This document shows, piece after piece, positions 1-6,538 of a stretch of 7,747 nucleotides of DNA. The stretch lies in contig JADFVP010000202.1 of the NCBI GenBank assembly GCA_015222595.1, positions 1-7,747 on the forward strand, written 5' to 3'. The DNA is from Pseudomonadota bacterium (GTDB lineage: Bacteria > Desulfobacterota > GWC2-55-46 > JADFVP01). Under the pieces are notes generated by a model. It was given only the letters and a program-made list of their open reading frames with translations, made no database searches and was not told the DNA's origin. How positions within the stretch are numbered: position 1 is the first letter of the stretch; each line of letters begins with the position of its first letter. The position numbers and the translations under genes were made by a program.

Positions 1-13
1 ATACCAGACCAAC

Positions 14-48
14 AGAAGTAATGATTGCTACCAATAATCATTACTTCT
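14..48. repeat. Perfect 13-bp inverted repeat with 9-nt loop
   Basis: The arms at 14-26 and 36-48 (core GAAGTAATGATT / AATCATTACTTC) are exact reverse complements around a 9-nt loop. No T-run follows on either strand, so this is not a typical terminator. It lies on the element side of the tRNA-Phe fragment. It could be a protein-binding site or an mRNA stem-loop at the end of an integrated element. Its function is unknown. Confidence 0.6.
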
Positions 49-98
49 CAACTTGGATAGAATGTGCGGACTTGTAGGTGCAAGTCGCAATTTTCCAC

Positions 99-119
99 TG
101 TGCTAAAATTGTGCTAAAA
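99..119. repeat. Short direct repeat (TGTGCTAAAA twice, 11-nt period)
   Basis: Two copies of TGTGCTAAAA lie at 99-108 and 110-119. They are about 130 bases from the tRNA fragment, on the element side. Short direct repeats near an attachment site can be arm-type sites for an integrase or excisionase, but two copies in AT-rich DNA may also be chance. On the plus strand they lie in a short open stretch ending with TAA at 141-143, just ahead of a terminator. Confidence 0.35.
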
Positions 120-145
120 AATATCCAAAAGGGCATAAAATAACG

Positions 146-188
146 AAAGGGATAGAAGCTTTTCACTGCTTCTATCCCTTTGTTTTTT
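146..188 (+). terminator. Strong rho-independent terminator
   Basis: A perfect 14-bp stem (146-159 paired with 168-181, core AAAGGGATAGAAGC) encloses an 8-nt loop, and a run of six T follows at 183-188. This is a textbook intrinsic terminator for rightward transcription. It probably closes the last gene of the element on the left, whose coding end is cut off or decayed: in frame 3 there are stops at 75-77 and 141-143. Confidence 0.85.
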
Positions 189-248
189 AAGTATAAAACG
201 GGAAATCGGACCAATATCAAGGAGTTGTGTTTTTCTGCTTTATCAGTT

Positions 249-292
249 TGAAAATCCTCGTGTCGGCGGTTCGATTCCGTCTCTGGGCACCA
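249..292 (+). tRNA. Truncated tRNA-Phe(GAA), 3' part only: att-site remnant
   Basis: The sequence matches the 3' part of bacterial tRNA-Phe. It has the anticodon-loop remainder with GAA at 250-252, the anticodon-stem 3' strand TCCTC at 255-259, a 5-nt variable loop at 260-264, the T arm at 265-281 (GGCGG, loop TTCGATT, CCGTC), the acceptor 3' strand TCTGGGC at 282-288, the discriminator A and encoded CCA at 290-292. The partner sequences (acceptor 5' strand of the GCCCAGA type, D arm, anticodon-stem GAGGA) are absent upstream, so it cannot fold as a tRNA. Similarity breaks at the anticodon loop, a known crossover place for tyrosine recombinases. I infer that this is the distal attachment-site copy left by an integrated element on the left, with the native tRNA downstream sequence on the right. 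It is not a functional tRNA. Confidence 0.88.
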
Positions 293-300
293 TATTTTAG

Positions 301-354
301 GGCCGCAATGTTCTGATTTTTACTTATTAAATCAGTGCGTTGCGGCCTTTTTTT
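301..354 (+). terminator. Rho-independent terminator behind the tRNA-Phe fragment
   Basis: The outer stem GGCCGCAA (301-308) pairs with TTGCGGCC (340-347). An inner stem CTGATTT (313-319) pairs with AAATCAG (329-335). Seven T follow at 348-354. It begins eight bases after the tRNA CCA end and is most simply the native terminator of the original tRNA-Phe transcript. Confidence 0.85.
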
Positions 355-368
355 ATGCGCTGAAAGTG

Positions 369-403
369 AAAGGGTTACGGCTTCTGCCGTAGCCCTTTTT
401 TTT
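369..403 (+). terminator. Second tandem rho-independent terminator
   Basis: A 13-bp stem with one G-T wobble (369-381 paired with 386-398, core AAAGGGTTACGGC) has a tight TTCT loop and the T-run reaches position 403. It lies 15 bases beyond the previous terminator, giving a double stop that isolates the tRNA region from the patatin gene promoter. Confidence 0.8.
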
Positions 404-506
404 CGATACCCGCACACTTTTAACTGCTCTTTCCCGGACCGAACTGCCTGCAAATCTTCTTCTGCCCAGACCCGTTCAGTCAACAGGCCCGTAGTGAGCA
501 ACGGAG
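404..506. other. Intergenic stretch with nothing recognisable
   Basis: This lies between the tandem terminators and the promoter. I see no coding pattern, RNA fold or repeat of note. Open frames crossing it on either strand have no ribosome binding site and no recognisable protein sequence. Confidence 0.5.
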
Positions 507-536
507 TTGACAGCCAGTTGCAACCAAGAGTACAAT
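507..536 (+). promoter_or_regulatory. Sigma70-type promoter for the patatin-like gene
   Basis: A perfect -35 box TTGACA (507-512), an 18-nt spacer and a -10 box TACAAT (531-536, one change from TATAAT) point right. Transcription would start near 542-545, leaving a leader of about 70 bases before the ATG at 613. It is the only strong promoter match seen upstream of that gene. Confidence 0.7.
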
Positions 537-612
537 CACCTGAGGCCACACACCCAAACTGTACATTTAAAAAGAGAACAGCCGAAGCGGCTTATGGCCG
601 AGGAGAAAAAAA

Positions 613-1977
613 ATGCTCAGAACAGTAGCTCTACTTATACTACTCTCCGCTCTAACCGGCTGCGTATCGACCGCGTACACCAATGTAAAGACAAATCATA
701 CCTATACCCAAAAGGACTCAAGGGCCACATACACCATAACAAGAGACAGGGGGAAGCACAAAGAGGCGCTCGCAATCCTCGCACTCTCTGGTGGCGGGTC
801 GAGGGCAAGCTACTGGTCGGCGGCAATTATGTTCGCGCTAGAAGAGCTCTACACCGACGAGGAACTCGACATCTTGGGCGAAATAGACGTCATCACCTCT
901 GTGTCCGGCGGTGGACTGCCGGCGGCGTACTACGCCATCTCTTACCCCGATAACGATGAATCAGCAGAGCTGCGAAAGAGAGTCTGGGAGAAGACGCTCG
1001 TTAAAGAGCTGATGGCAAAACCGTACCGCACTATCTGGCTCTGGCGCTGGTTGTGGCCGCAGAACATAGCTCGGTACTGGTTCACATCCTTCGACCGCTC
1101 AGACATAATGGCGCAGGTCTTTGCCGACCACCTTTACGACAGAAAGAGGAGCGGGACGAACCTCCGGTTCAAAGACGTAAACCCGGAGCGCCCGTACCTG
1201 ATCATGAATGCGACCAGCGGAACAAGGGGCAGCTTCGGCGACCATTTCGCATTTACGCACGAACAGTTCAGAAAGCTAGACTCCGATATCGAAGAGTACG
1301 AGATTGCCAAAGGCGTAATGGCGAGCGCCTCTTTTCCCGCCATCTTTCACTCGGTGACGCTAAAGGATTTCATGAAATACCCGGACAAACAAGAGCACTT
1401 CCTACATCTTATGGACGGCGGAATAAAGGATAACTTCGGCTTCAATACCATAGAAGAGCTTCTAAAGAAGAATATAGAGAGGTACGACAGGGTGGTCATT
1501 ATCGTCGTAGATGCCCATACCGACTCCGACGGGGCAAGCGACACCCAGCGTGACACAAGAAGTCTCAGTGACTACATAATCGACAAGAACGCTATGGACA
1601 GTATCAACATAATGCTGGCCGACACGAGAGATATCCTCATGAAAGACTTTAAAGAAGGGCTAAAAAAATACAGAGACAAACAGGTTCTCTACTACCACAT
1701 ACAATTCAATGACGCTGGTTTGATCGCCGAAGACCTCGAACTCGCCGGTAGGCTCGATAAGATAAGTACCGACTTCAACCTCGAGCCGGTTGAGACCGCG
1801 CAGAGCGACATAGACAGCGCCGTACGGCTCTTGATCGTAAAAGAGAACCTGTGTCTGGAGAATATCAAGCGGATCTTTCTCGATAAAGAGCCGCAGATAA
1901 TCGGCGGCGCGGCCTGCACATGGCCGCCTAAAAAGGACGAGGGCGTGACTGACCGGACGCCGTCTATTTTACCTTAG
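613..1977 (+). CDS. Patatin-like phospholipase, predicted lipoprotein
   Basis: This 454-residue protein belongs to the patatin-like phospholipase/lipid acyl hydrolase family, which uses a Ser-Asp dyad. Residues 1-17 form a lipoprotein signal ending in the lipobox L-T-G-C, with Cys17 as the lipidation site, so it should be anchored in the envelope. The oxyanion-hole loop is SGGGSRA at 59-65. The nucleophile elbow is S-V-S-G-G with Ser98; the first elbow residue is Ser rather than the usual Gly. A conserved-type segment ASASFPAIF lies at 237-245, and the catalytic Asp is in DGG at 268-270. The start is supported by the ribosome binding site GAGGAGA at 600-606, seven bases from ATG, and by the promoter at 507-536. 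It appears monocistronic, and its 3' end overlaps the opposite-strand lipoprotein gene by 14 bases. Substrate and physiological role are not evident. Family assignment is firm; phospholipase activity is inferred. Confidence 0.9.
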   Translation: MLRTVALLILLSALTGCVSTAYTNVKTNHTYTQKDSRATYTITRDRGKHKEALAILALSGGGSRASYWSAAIMFALEELYTDEELDILGEIDVITSVSGGGLPAAYYAISYPDNDESAELRKRVWEKTLVKELMAKPYRTIWLWRWLWPQNIARYWFTSFDRSDIMAQVFADHLYDRKRSGTNLRFKDVNPERPYLIMNATSGTRGSFGDHFAFTHEQFRKLDSDIEEYEIAKGVMASASFPAIFHSVTLKDFMKYPDKQEHFLHLMDGGIKDNFGFNTIEELLKKNIERYDRVVIIVVDAHTDSDGASDTQRDTRSLSDYIIDKNAMDSINIMLADTRDILMKDFKEGLKKYRDKQVLYYHIQFNDAGLIAEDLELAGRLDKISTDFNLEPVETAQSDIDSAVRLLIVKENLCLENIKRIFLDKEPQIIGGAACTWPPKKDEGVTDRTPSILP

Positions 1978-2515
1978 GGCCTGCCTTAAAAGAGGAACCG
2001 GAAGGGGACCTCTTTTCGGCCTCTTCGTACCCTCTCGGCCAGCTCCAGCCGTACCCCCAGCGCCACGGCACGGGCATAAGAGGATGGGCTCCGAGGCGAA
2101 CTCCAAGGTACATCAGGTTTGCCCTATAACCGAAACCCTTCTTCGCAATGCAGCTCTTCATCTTCAGGTCCGACTCTTTTCTTTTCACCCGGCTCCCGCC
2201 GCACCAGTACTCTTTGTCGTGCTCTATGCAGCACTCTACCCACTCGCCATCCGGGTAGAGCGTGCAACCGTCGGTGGTAAAGCTCGACATGCCGGATACG
2301 GCGCCCTTGCGCTCGGCACTGCACGCTTTGGCGGCCTCTGCCTCAAGGGCCGCCGCCTCTTCCGTCTTCTCCGAGTACGGCGCAAGTGTGTGCGCCTTCG
2401 GCACGCAGCCAACAAGCAGAAGTGTGAGAAGCACTGCTGCCGCCACTTTTCCGGGTCTACACAGGCGCAATAATAAGCTTGAACTTACCTGTCTTTTTAT
2501 CCACTGGCAGATCAT
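1964..2515 (-). CDS. Predicted lipoprotein with phospholipase A2-like motif
   Basis: From the ATG at 2515 the product is 183 residues. A hydrophobic stretch ends in the lipobox L-L-V-G-C, with the lipidated Cys 37 residues in. The mature part has D-G-C, then Y-P-D-G-E-W, then C-C-I-E-H-D followed by Y-W-C-G-G, and further on S-D-L-K-M-K-S-C. The Cys-Cys-x-x-His-Asp block with flanking cysteines is the catalytic-helix signature of the phospholipase A2 superfamily, so a calcium-dependent lipase or a PLA2-fold structural protein is likely. The tail is rich in Trp, Gly and Pro. The start is uncertain: the ATG overlaps the ligase gene by 59 bases and gives a long N-region, TTG at 2470 gives a compact N-region (RLCRPGK), and GTG at 2446 gives none. 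It is last in the leftward cluster. The fold is reasonably supported; enzymatic activity is not proven. Confidence 0.75.
   Translation of the reverse strand: MICQWIKRQVSSSLLLRLCRPGKVAAAVLLTLLLVGCVPKAHTLAPYSEKTEEAAALEAEAAKACSAERKGAVSGMSSFTTDGCTLYPDGEWVECCIEHDKEYWCGGSRVKRKESDLKMKSCIAKKGFGYRANLMYLGVRLGAHPLMPVPWRWGYGWSWPRGYEEAEKRSPSGSSFKAGPKVK
1988..2016 (+). terminator. Possible weak terminator inside the convergent gene
   Basis: AAAAGAGG (1988-1995) pairs with CCTCTTTT (2009-2016) around a 13-nt loop that has a small internal CC/GG pair. It lies 10 bases after the patatin gene stop and ends in TTTT. The T-run is only four long and the site is within the minus-strand lipoprotein gene, so this is a tentative terminator for the rightward transcript. 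Confidence 0.35.
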
Positions 2516-3827
2516 CAACCCTCTCTATACCGAACGTTACGTTACCAAGCCCCTTCTCGGAGAGAATCTCCTTTAGACGCGCCTCTATCTCTTCGATCGT
2601 TACCGCGCGCGCCGCGCTCTCAAGAGAACTGTCTATTATAACTTTAAAGATGAAACTTTTTTTGTCAACCACGACCATCTGAAACCGTTGCAGGTTCCTA
2701 ACGAAAAACTCGTTGATGATGTGCGGGCTTATAAAGTCCTCCGCGCCGCCTTCGTTGGTGAAGTACGGTATGTATTCGCTCCGCCCGACCACCTCCTTTA
2801 TCTTGGTGAACGGGTAGAGGTGATCGGTGTCCTCTATCGGTTGCAGCACGTCATCCATCTTGTAACGGATGAGCGGCAGCGTGTAGTTAAAGAGATTGGT
2901 TACGCAGGTGTGGTCGTCGTGAAGCTCGAAGATGAGGTCGTCCTCGAAGAGGTAGAGCCCCTTGTACTCCGGCGTGCCGAGCCCCATGTAGACATGCTCC
3001 GTACACATGTACGAATTTATAAGAGGCGCACCGAAGGTCGATTCTATAACGGCCCTGTCGTCGGCGTTCAATGGCTCGCCGCTACTCATAAGAAGTCTTG
3101 GCGCTATTCTGAGCGCGCCCTGCCGCTTCTTGTCCGCAAGTATCTTTAGCGCAGTGGCGTAGCCCGCCACCACATCGGGCTTGAACCGGTTGAGTCCCTC
3201 TACTACGGAGTCGATGGGGCTGTTGATCTCATAGGTCTCCATTCGGAAGAGAAACCTCAAGACAGAACTCTTGAAGATCGATGCAAAGGTGACGCCCGCG
3301 AAGTGGCCCTTTGTGGCGCCAAAGAAGGCGAGCCTGGTTTTGCGCAGGCCCGACCACGGCGGACTCGGCGTCTTTGCGAGCCCGCGCGCCATGTCGCTCT
3401 GCGAATACGGATAGATGCCTATCTCTCCAGACGAGCCCGAAGTGTGGAGCACGTAGTAACGGCCATCAAAGAGGTCGAGCGGCTCTTTGGAGGTCGAAAG
3501 AAAGTGCTCGATCTTCTCTTTCGTTATCGACCTGTCGGTAACGATACGGTCGAAGTTCTTAATTACTTCCTTCTTGGTCAGTACGGGAAAGTCTTCGGGC
3601 GTACAATTAGCGGGATCGATACCGCTTCCGATTATCAGAGCGGCATAGTACGGAGAGTTCTCGCTGGCATACACGACAAGCGCTCTGAACCTCTTGAGCC
3701 TCTCGGCCTCTAGCGCCTCGCGCGTCATGGATCTGGCCCGCCGGTGTCTCAGCCTGGCCCTTATATGGGTAAAGATATTCACCAGTAGATTCCCGAGTAG
3801 ATATGAACCACTCTCGCGCCCAGCCAC
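2457..3827 (-). CDS. PaaK/CapK-family adenylate-forming ligase
   Basis: This 456-residue protein resembles phenylacetate-CoA ligase (PaaK) and CapK-type enzymes, which activate a carboxylate with ATP to an acyl-adenylate and often pass it to coenzyme A. The P-loop-like motif is HTSGSSGEIG at 128-137. M-S-S-G-E-P-L at 247-253 and Y-M-C-T-E at 273-277 fit the adenine/acyl pocket motifs. P-L-I-R-Y-K-M-D-D at 318-326 is the hinge-side motif (PLIRYxxxD), and a C-terminal D-K-K-T-G-K-F-K carries the candidate catalytic lysine. About 30 basic residues precede the core (HIRARLRHRRAR). The start is GTG at 3827, the first in-frame start after a stop at 3854-3852; no clear ribosome binding site is seen, and ATG at 3728 is an alternative. 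Substrate is unknown. CapK-like members are often found near envelope polysaccharide genes. It lies 122 bases downstream of the beta-barrel gene. Confidence 0.85.
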   Translation of the reverse strand: MAGRESGSYLLGNLLVNIFTHIRARLRHRRARSMTREALEAERLKRFRALVVYASENSPYYAALIIGSGIDPANCTPEDFPVLTKKEVIKNFDRIVTDRSITKEKIEHFLSTSKEPLDLFDGRYYVLHTSGSSGEIGIYPYSQSDMARGLAKTPSPPWSGLRKTRLAFFGATKGHFAGVTFASIFKSSVLRFLFRMETYEINSPIDSVVEGLNRFKPDVVAGYATALKILADKKRQGALRIAPRLLMSSGEPLNADDRAVIESTFGAPLINSYMCTEHVYMGLGTPEYKGLYLFEDDLIFELHDDHTCVTNLFNYTLPLIRYKMDDVLQPIEDTDHLYPFTKIKEVVGRSEYIPYFTNEGGAEDFISPHIINEFFVRNLQRFQMVVVDKKSFIFKVIIDSSLESAARAVTIEEIEARLKEILSEKGLGNVTFGIERVDDLPVDKKTGKFKLIIAPV

Positions 3828-3889
3828 ATGGGGCCGGTCAGTGGTAGTGTGTTACCTGTACGAAATCCAGTTCCGGGCCGTAAGATTCA

Positions 3890-3910
3890 GGCTACCGACA
3901 ACAGGTAGCC
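3890..3910. repeat. Inverted repeat between barrel and ligase genes
   Basis: GGCTACC (3890-3896) pairs with GGTAGCC (3904-3910). The right arm can instead pair as CAGGTA (3902-3907) with TACCTG (3912-3917), giving two mutually exclusive stems. There is no T-run on the minus strand, so it is not a classical terminator. It could be an mRNA processing or stability structure in the 122-base gap. I saw no convincing promoter in that gap. Confidence 0.4.
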
Positions 3911-3949
3911 GTACCTGGTCAGTTAGAGCTGCTCGGCACCAGCGCGGCG

Positions 3950-6055
3950 CTAGAATTCGGCGCGATACCCAAGTCTCAGAAAGTAGTCGGTCGAGTCGTC
4001 TCTCTGGCCCGCAACGCGCTCATAGGCCATCTCCATGCCGCCCTCGAACTCGAACCGGACGCGCCGCTTCCAGTAGTAGTCTGCGCGCAGCGACGGCCTC
4101 ACCTTAAAGACCTTTGCGCCATCCCTGTGTACTTTGCTAAAATCGAAGCGGAGCCGGGGGTTTACCCTTAATGCCCTGTTTATCGGATAACGCGAGTTGA
4201 GGTTTATAGATACGGTATCCGAGGTGGAGGTGTCGGAGAACCTGAGCCCCACAATAGAGGTGTCGGTCGGCTTGATCAGACCGGAGCCGATGAGCTGTAC
4301 CGAGTAGAAGTACTCGTGCCCGCTACCGGGCACTACGGCAACGCCGCCCGAAGCCGGCATGCCGGTTATGTCGGTCACGGTAAAGTCCCCGCTTATCTGG
4401 AACTTTTCATTTAAGGGCCGTGTCGCCCCTAACATAAACGAGCTGCTCTCTGCCGTGCGGTCTTCGGCCAGGCTCCGCACCTCCTCTTCGCTCCATATGT
4501 CGAGCAGGTCCGAGAGCTTGTCCACCATCTGCCCGGAAAGCGCGTTGGTGGTGCTGAGCGTCGGGCTCTTCCTGTAGTCGATAGACGAGTTGATGATCGT
4601 CTTGTCGGGCAGCGTCCAGTTTCCGACCAGAAGCAGCGTGTTGAGTTCATTATAAAAGATATCGTAATCGATGAGAGAGAAGAGAGAGCGACCCGGATGG
4701 TAGTACCGCACCTCTGCGCCGACTGCGCGCCGGTCGATTATTCCTGCGTTCTTCTGCTCGATGGCAAAGACGTTGAAGTCCCAGTTCTCGGCGTAGGTTC
4801 CGAGGTCTGCAGAGATGCCGTAGAAGTACCTCTCGGTATCTATGCCCTTAAGTGCAGAGGTCTCTACCGGGTAACCGGCCACTACGTTGAACTTGACACG
4901 CGGAAAGTACTGGTAGCTTACGAGCGCACCGTCGAAGCGGCCAAGCACGCCCCCTGTGGAGCGCGACTGACGACCGAGACGCCCGGAGAGATGCAGCCGC
5001 CTGTCGAGCATGTCTACATAGAGGCGGCTTATTCTGCTCACGTTCTCGGCAGAGCCGAGGAGATCTAGCTCGTAACCGGCAATGAGGACCGAGCTCAACT
5101 CGTACTCCGGAGTCCGCTTCCTGTAGCTTATGTCGAAATCGTTCGACACGGAAGAGTTTGTGACTACATTACCGCCGAGGTCCGTATAACTTTCGTCCCG
5201 GTTATAGAACTGCGAGAAGCTGCCGTATACCTGGGTGCTCGGCTTTGCCACCTTCCTCTTTCTCAGCTTCTTCTTCGGTTTTGCTCTTGCCGTCTCAAGG
5301 CCGGCCAGACGCTGTCTCACGCGCTTGGCGCCGTCGCCCTTGGGGTAGAGCATCAGATACGCCCTGTACTCGGCCCTGGCATGCGCGCCCCTGTTGCTCC
5401 GTTCGTATGCGAGCCCTAGCAGTTCGCGGGCCTCCTCGGAGAACTTGTGCCCCTTGTACTCAAGCACCTTCGTGTACAGCTCGGCAGCCAGCCGGTACTT
5501 TCCCTTTGTCATCGCCTCCTCGGCGCTCTCCATAATCGCGCCGAGCCGTTTTTTAGATATCGTCTTTGTGCCACCGGTTGCGCTCTTGGCAGCAACGCTC
5601 ATTTTTACCGAACTCTTTTTGACTGCCTTCTTCGCCGCCTTCTTCGCAATAGACGCCCCCCCGGCAACCCTTATGCTCATCTTCCGAGAGCGGGACCACT
5701 CTCCATCGGTAACGCGCGCTACCCACGCCTCGGGATAGTGCATGCGGAGCGTCTTCATAACTTTTTTTGCAGACTTCGCGTCGATGAAAAAGCCGAGCCT
5801 CAGCCTGTACCACTCCTTACCGTCCTCTTTGTGGCGGGTTGTATAGAGCCGGTACTTCTTTAGCGCCTCTGCGCGCGGCAGCCTCTCGGTATCTATTTCT
5901 TCCGCGTACGAGGCAAGGTTTATCGCGTACCTGCCCGTGCTGACTGAGGGCTCGGCAGCCCGAACAGGTGAACTCTCGATAACGATAAACACGAGTATAA
6001 CGAAGATTACCGCCGCCAGTGCGCGCAGGGCTTGGGTGCATAAGAGATTTACCAT
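3950..6055 (-). CDS. SPOR-TPR outer-membrane beta-barrel protein
   Basis: The product is 701 residues. A signal peptide spans about 1-34 (hydrophobic 13-26, cleavage near V-R-A-A). Residues 41-116 form a SPOR-like domain (YAINLASY, then WYRLRLGFF and an Ala/Lys helix), a fold that usually binds denuded peptidoglycan. A Lys/Ala/Ser-rich linker covers about 133-170. Residues 172-252 carry TPR-like helices (AEEAMTKGKYRLAAELYTKVLEY). A very basic KKKLRKRK at 261-268 precedes alternating beta-strands from about 275 to the end, which closes with YFLRLGYRAEF; a terminal Phe is typical of BAM-assembled barrels. The likely topology is a periplasmic SPOR/TPR part tying an outer-membrane barrel to the cell wall. 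Its ATG overlaps the TAA of the AMIN-like gene by one base (TAATG), implying coupled translation. TPR-plus-barrel resembles exopolysaccharide exporters (BcsC, PgaA), but a cytochrome-associated conduit is also possible. Transported substrate is unknown. Confidence 0.82.
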   Translation of the reverse strand: MVNLLCTQALRALAAVIFVILVFIVIESSPVRAAEPSVSTGRYAINLASYAEEIDTERLPRAEALKKYRLYTTRHKEDGKEWYRLRLGFFIDAKSAKKVMKTLRMHYPEAWVARVTDGEWSRSRKMSIRVAGGASIAKKAAKKAVKKSSVKMSVAAKSATGGTKTISKKRLGAIMESAEEAMTKGKYRLAAELYTKVLEYKGHKFSEEARELLGLAYERSNRGAHARAEYRAYLMLYPKGDGAKRVRQRLAGLETARAKPKKKLRKRKVAKPSTQVYGSFSQFYNRDESYTDLGGNVVTNSSVSNDFDISYRKRTPEYELSSVLIAGYELDLLGSAENVSRISRLYVDMLDRRLHLSGRLGRQSRSTGGVLGRFDGALVSYQYFPRVKFNVVAGYPVETSALKGIDTERYFYGISADLGTYAENWDFNVFAIEQKNAGIIDRRAVGAEVRYYHPGRSLFSLIDYDIFYNELNTLLLVGNWTLPDKTIINSSIDYRKSPTLSTTNALSGQMVDKLSDLLDIWSEEEVRSLAEDRTAESSSFMLGATRPLNEKFQISGDFTVTDITGMPASGGVAVVPGSGHEYFYSVQLIGSGLIKPTDTSIVGLRFSDTSTSDTVSINLNSRYPINRALRVNPRLRFDFSKVHRDGAKVFKVRPSLRADYYWKRRVRFEFEGGMEMAYERVAGQRDDSTDYFLRLGYRAEF

Positions 6056-6537
6056 TATCGATCTTGCTCCGTTCCCTCTGGTGCGGTTTTACAGGGCGCG
6101 GCACTTTTGATTGGCGACACCTTCACTACAAGGCTTCTGAAATCCTTACCCTGAGCCACGCTGAACTTAACGGCTCTTCTAAAAAAGAGAGTCAGGTACG
6201 GCCCGCCATCTATGTTGCCTTCGTATGAGACATCAAGAAGCTCGCCTATGTCGCCGGGCGGAAGCAGAACGGCTTCGCGAGTGTAGAGCGCCTCTGCCTC
6301 TTCGGCGCCTGTAACTATTGCGTCTAGCTGAACCCTGAGGTCTTCACCTGAGGCGTACGGAAAGTGTCTTTTATACTGTACGGGAAAGTTGAAAGTAACG
6401 GTAATAATGCTGCACTCGCCGAGGAGCGCCACCTCAAGATCGTCCACTACTACCCTGCCGGCCATCGGGCGCGTAGTGAAGAAGAGCACACCCAGGAGCG
6501 CCGCTACCGAGACCGCAACCAGTGAAAACTTCCGCAT
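6055..6537 (-). CDS. Secreted AMIN-like small envelope protein
   Basis: The product is 160 residues from ATG 6537. Residues 1-26 are a signal peptide (MRKF, then a hydrophobic stretch, cleavage near R-P-M-A-G). The mature part is mainly beta: VVVDDLEVALL, ITVTFNFPVQY, EDLRVQLDAIV, PYLTLFFRRAVKFSV and FRSLVVKVSP. This strand pattern, with 'V-x-F-x-x-P-V' and 'L-x-x-F-x-R-x-V-x-F-x-V' edges, resembles AMIN-type periplasmic domains seen with cell-wall and secretin proteins. That assignment is tentative. The start is 6537 because GGAGG (6546-6550) sits eight bases upstream; the ATG at 6552 overlaps this ribosome binding site and would be an artefact. The stop TAA overlaps the barrel gene ATG, so the two proteins are probably made together and may be partners in the periplasm. 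Confidence 0.75.
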   Translation of the reverse strand: MRKFSLVAVSVAALLGVLFFTTRPMAGRVVVDDLEVALLGECSIITVTFNFPVQYKRHFPYASGEDLRVQLDAIVTGAEEAEALYTREAVLLPPGDIGELLDVSYEGNIDGGPYLTLFFRRAVKFSVAQGKDFRSLVVKVSPIKSAAPCKTAPEGTEQDR

Positions 6538-6538
6538 A

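Noticed and set aside
14..48. Inverted repeat as a terminator
   Set aside because: No T-tract follows on either strand; kept only as an inverted repeat of unknown function.
200..292. A complete tRNA gene ending at 292
   Set aside because: No acceptor 5' strand, D arm or anticodon-stem 5' strand is present upstream; the cloverleaf cannot form.
217..549. Minus-strand 110-residue open frame containing R-R-N-R-T-A-D-T-R-I-F
   Set aside because: This is the well-known false translation of the antisense strand of a tRNA 3' end; it crosses two terminators and a promoter.
2084..3713. Plus-strand open frames opposite the PLA2-like and ligase genes
   Set aside because: They are shadows in GC-rich coding DNA; the minus frames carry clear family motifs.
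4697..5068. Plus-strand open frames opposite the barrel gene (also 5245-5863)
   Set aside because: They lack ribosome binding sites and recognisable domains; the minus frame has the signal peptide, SPOR, TPR and barrel features.
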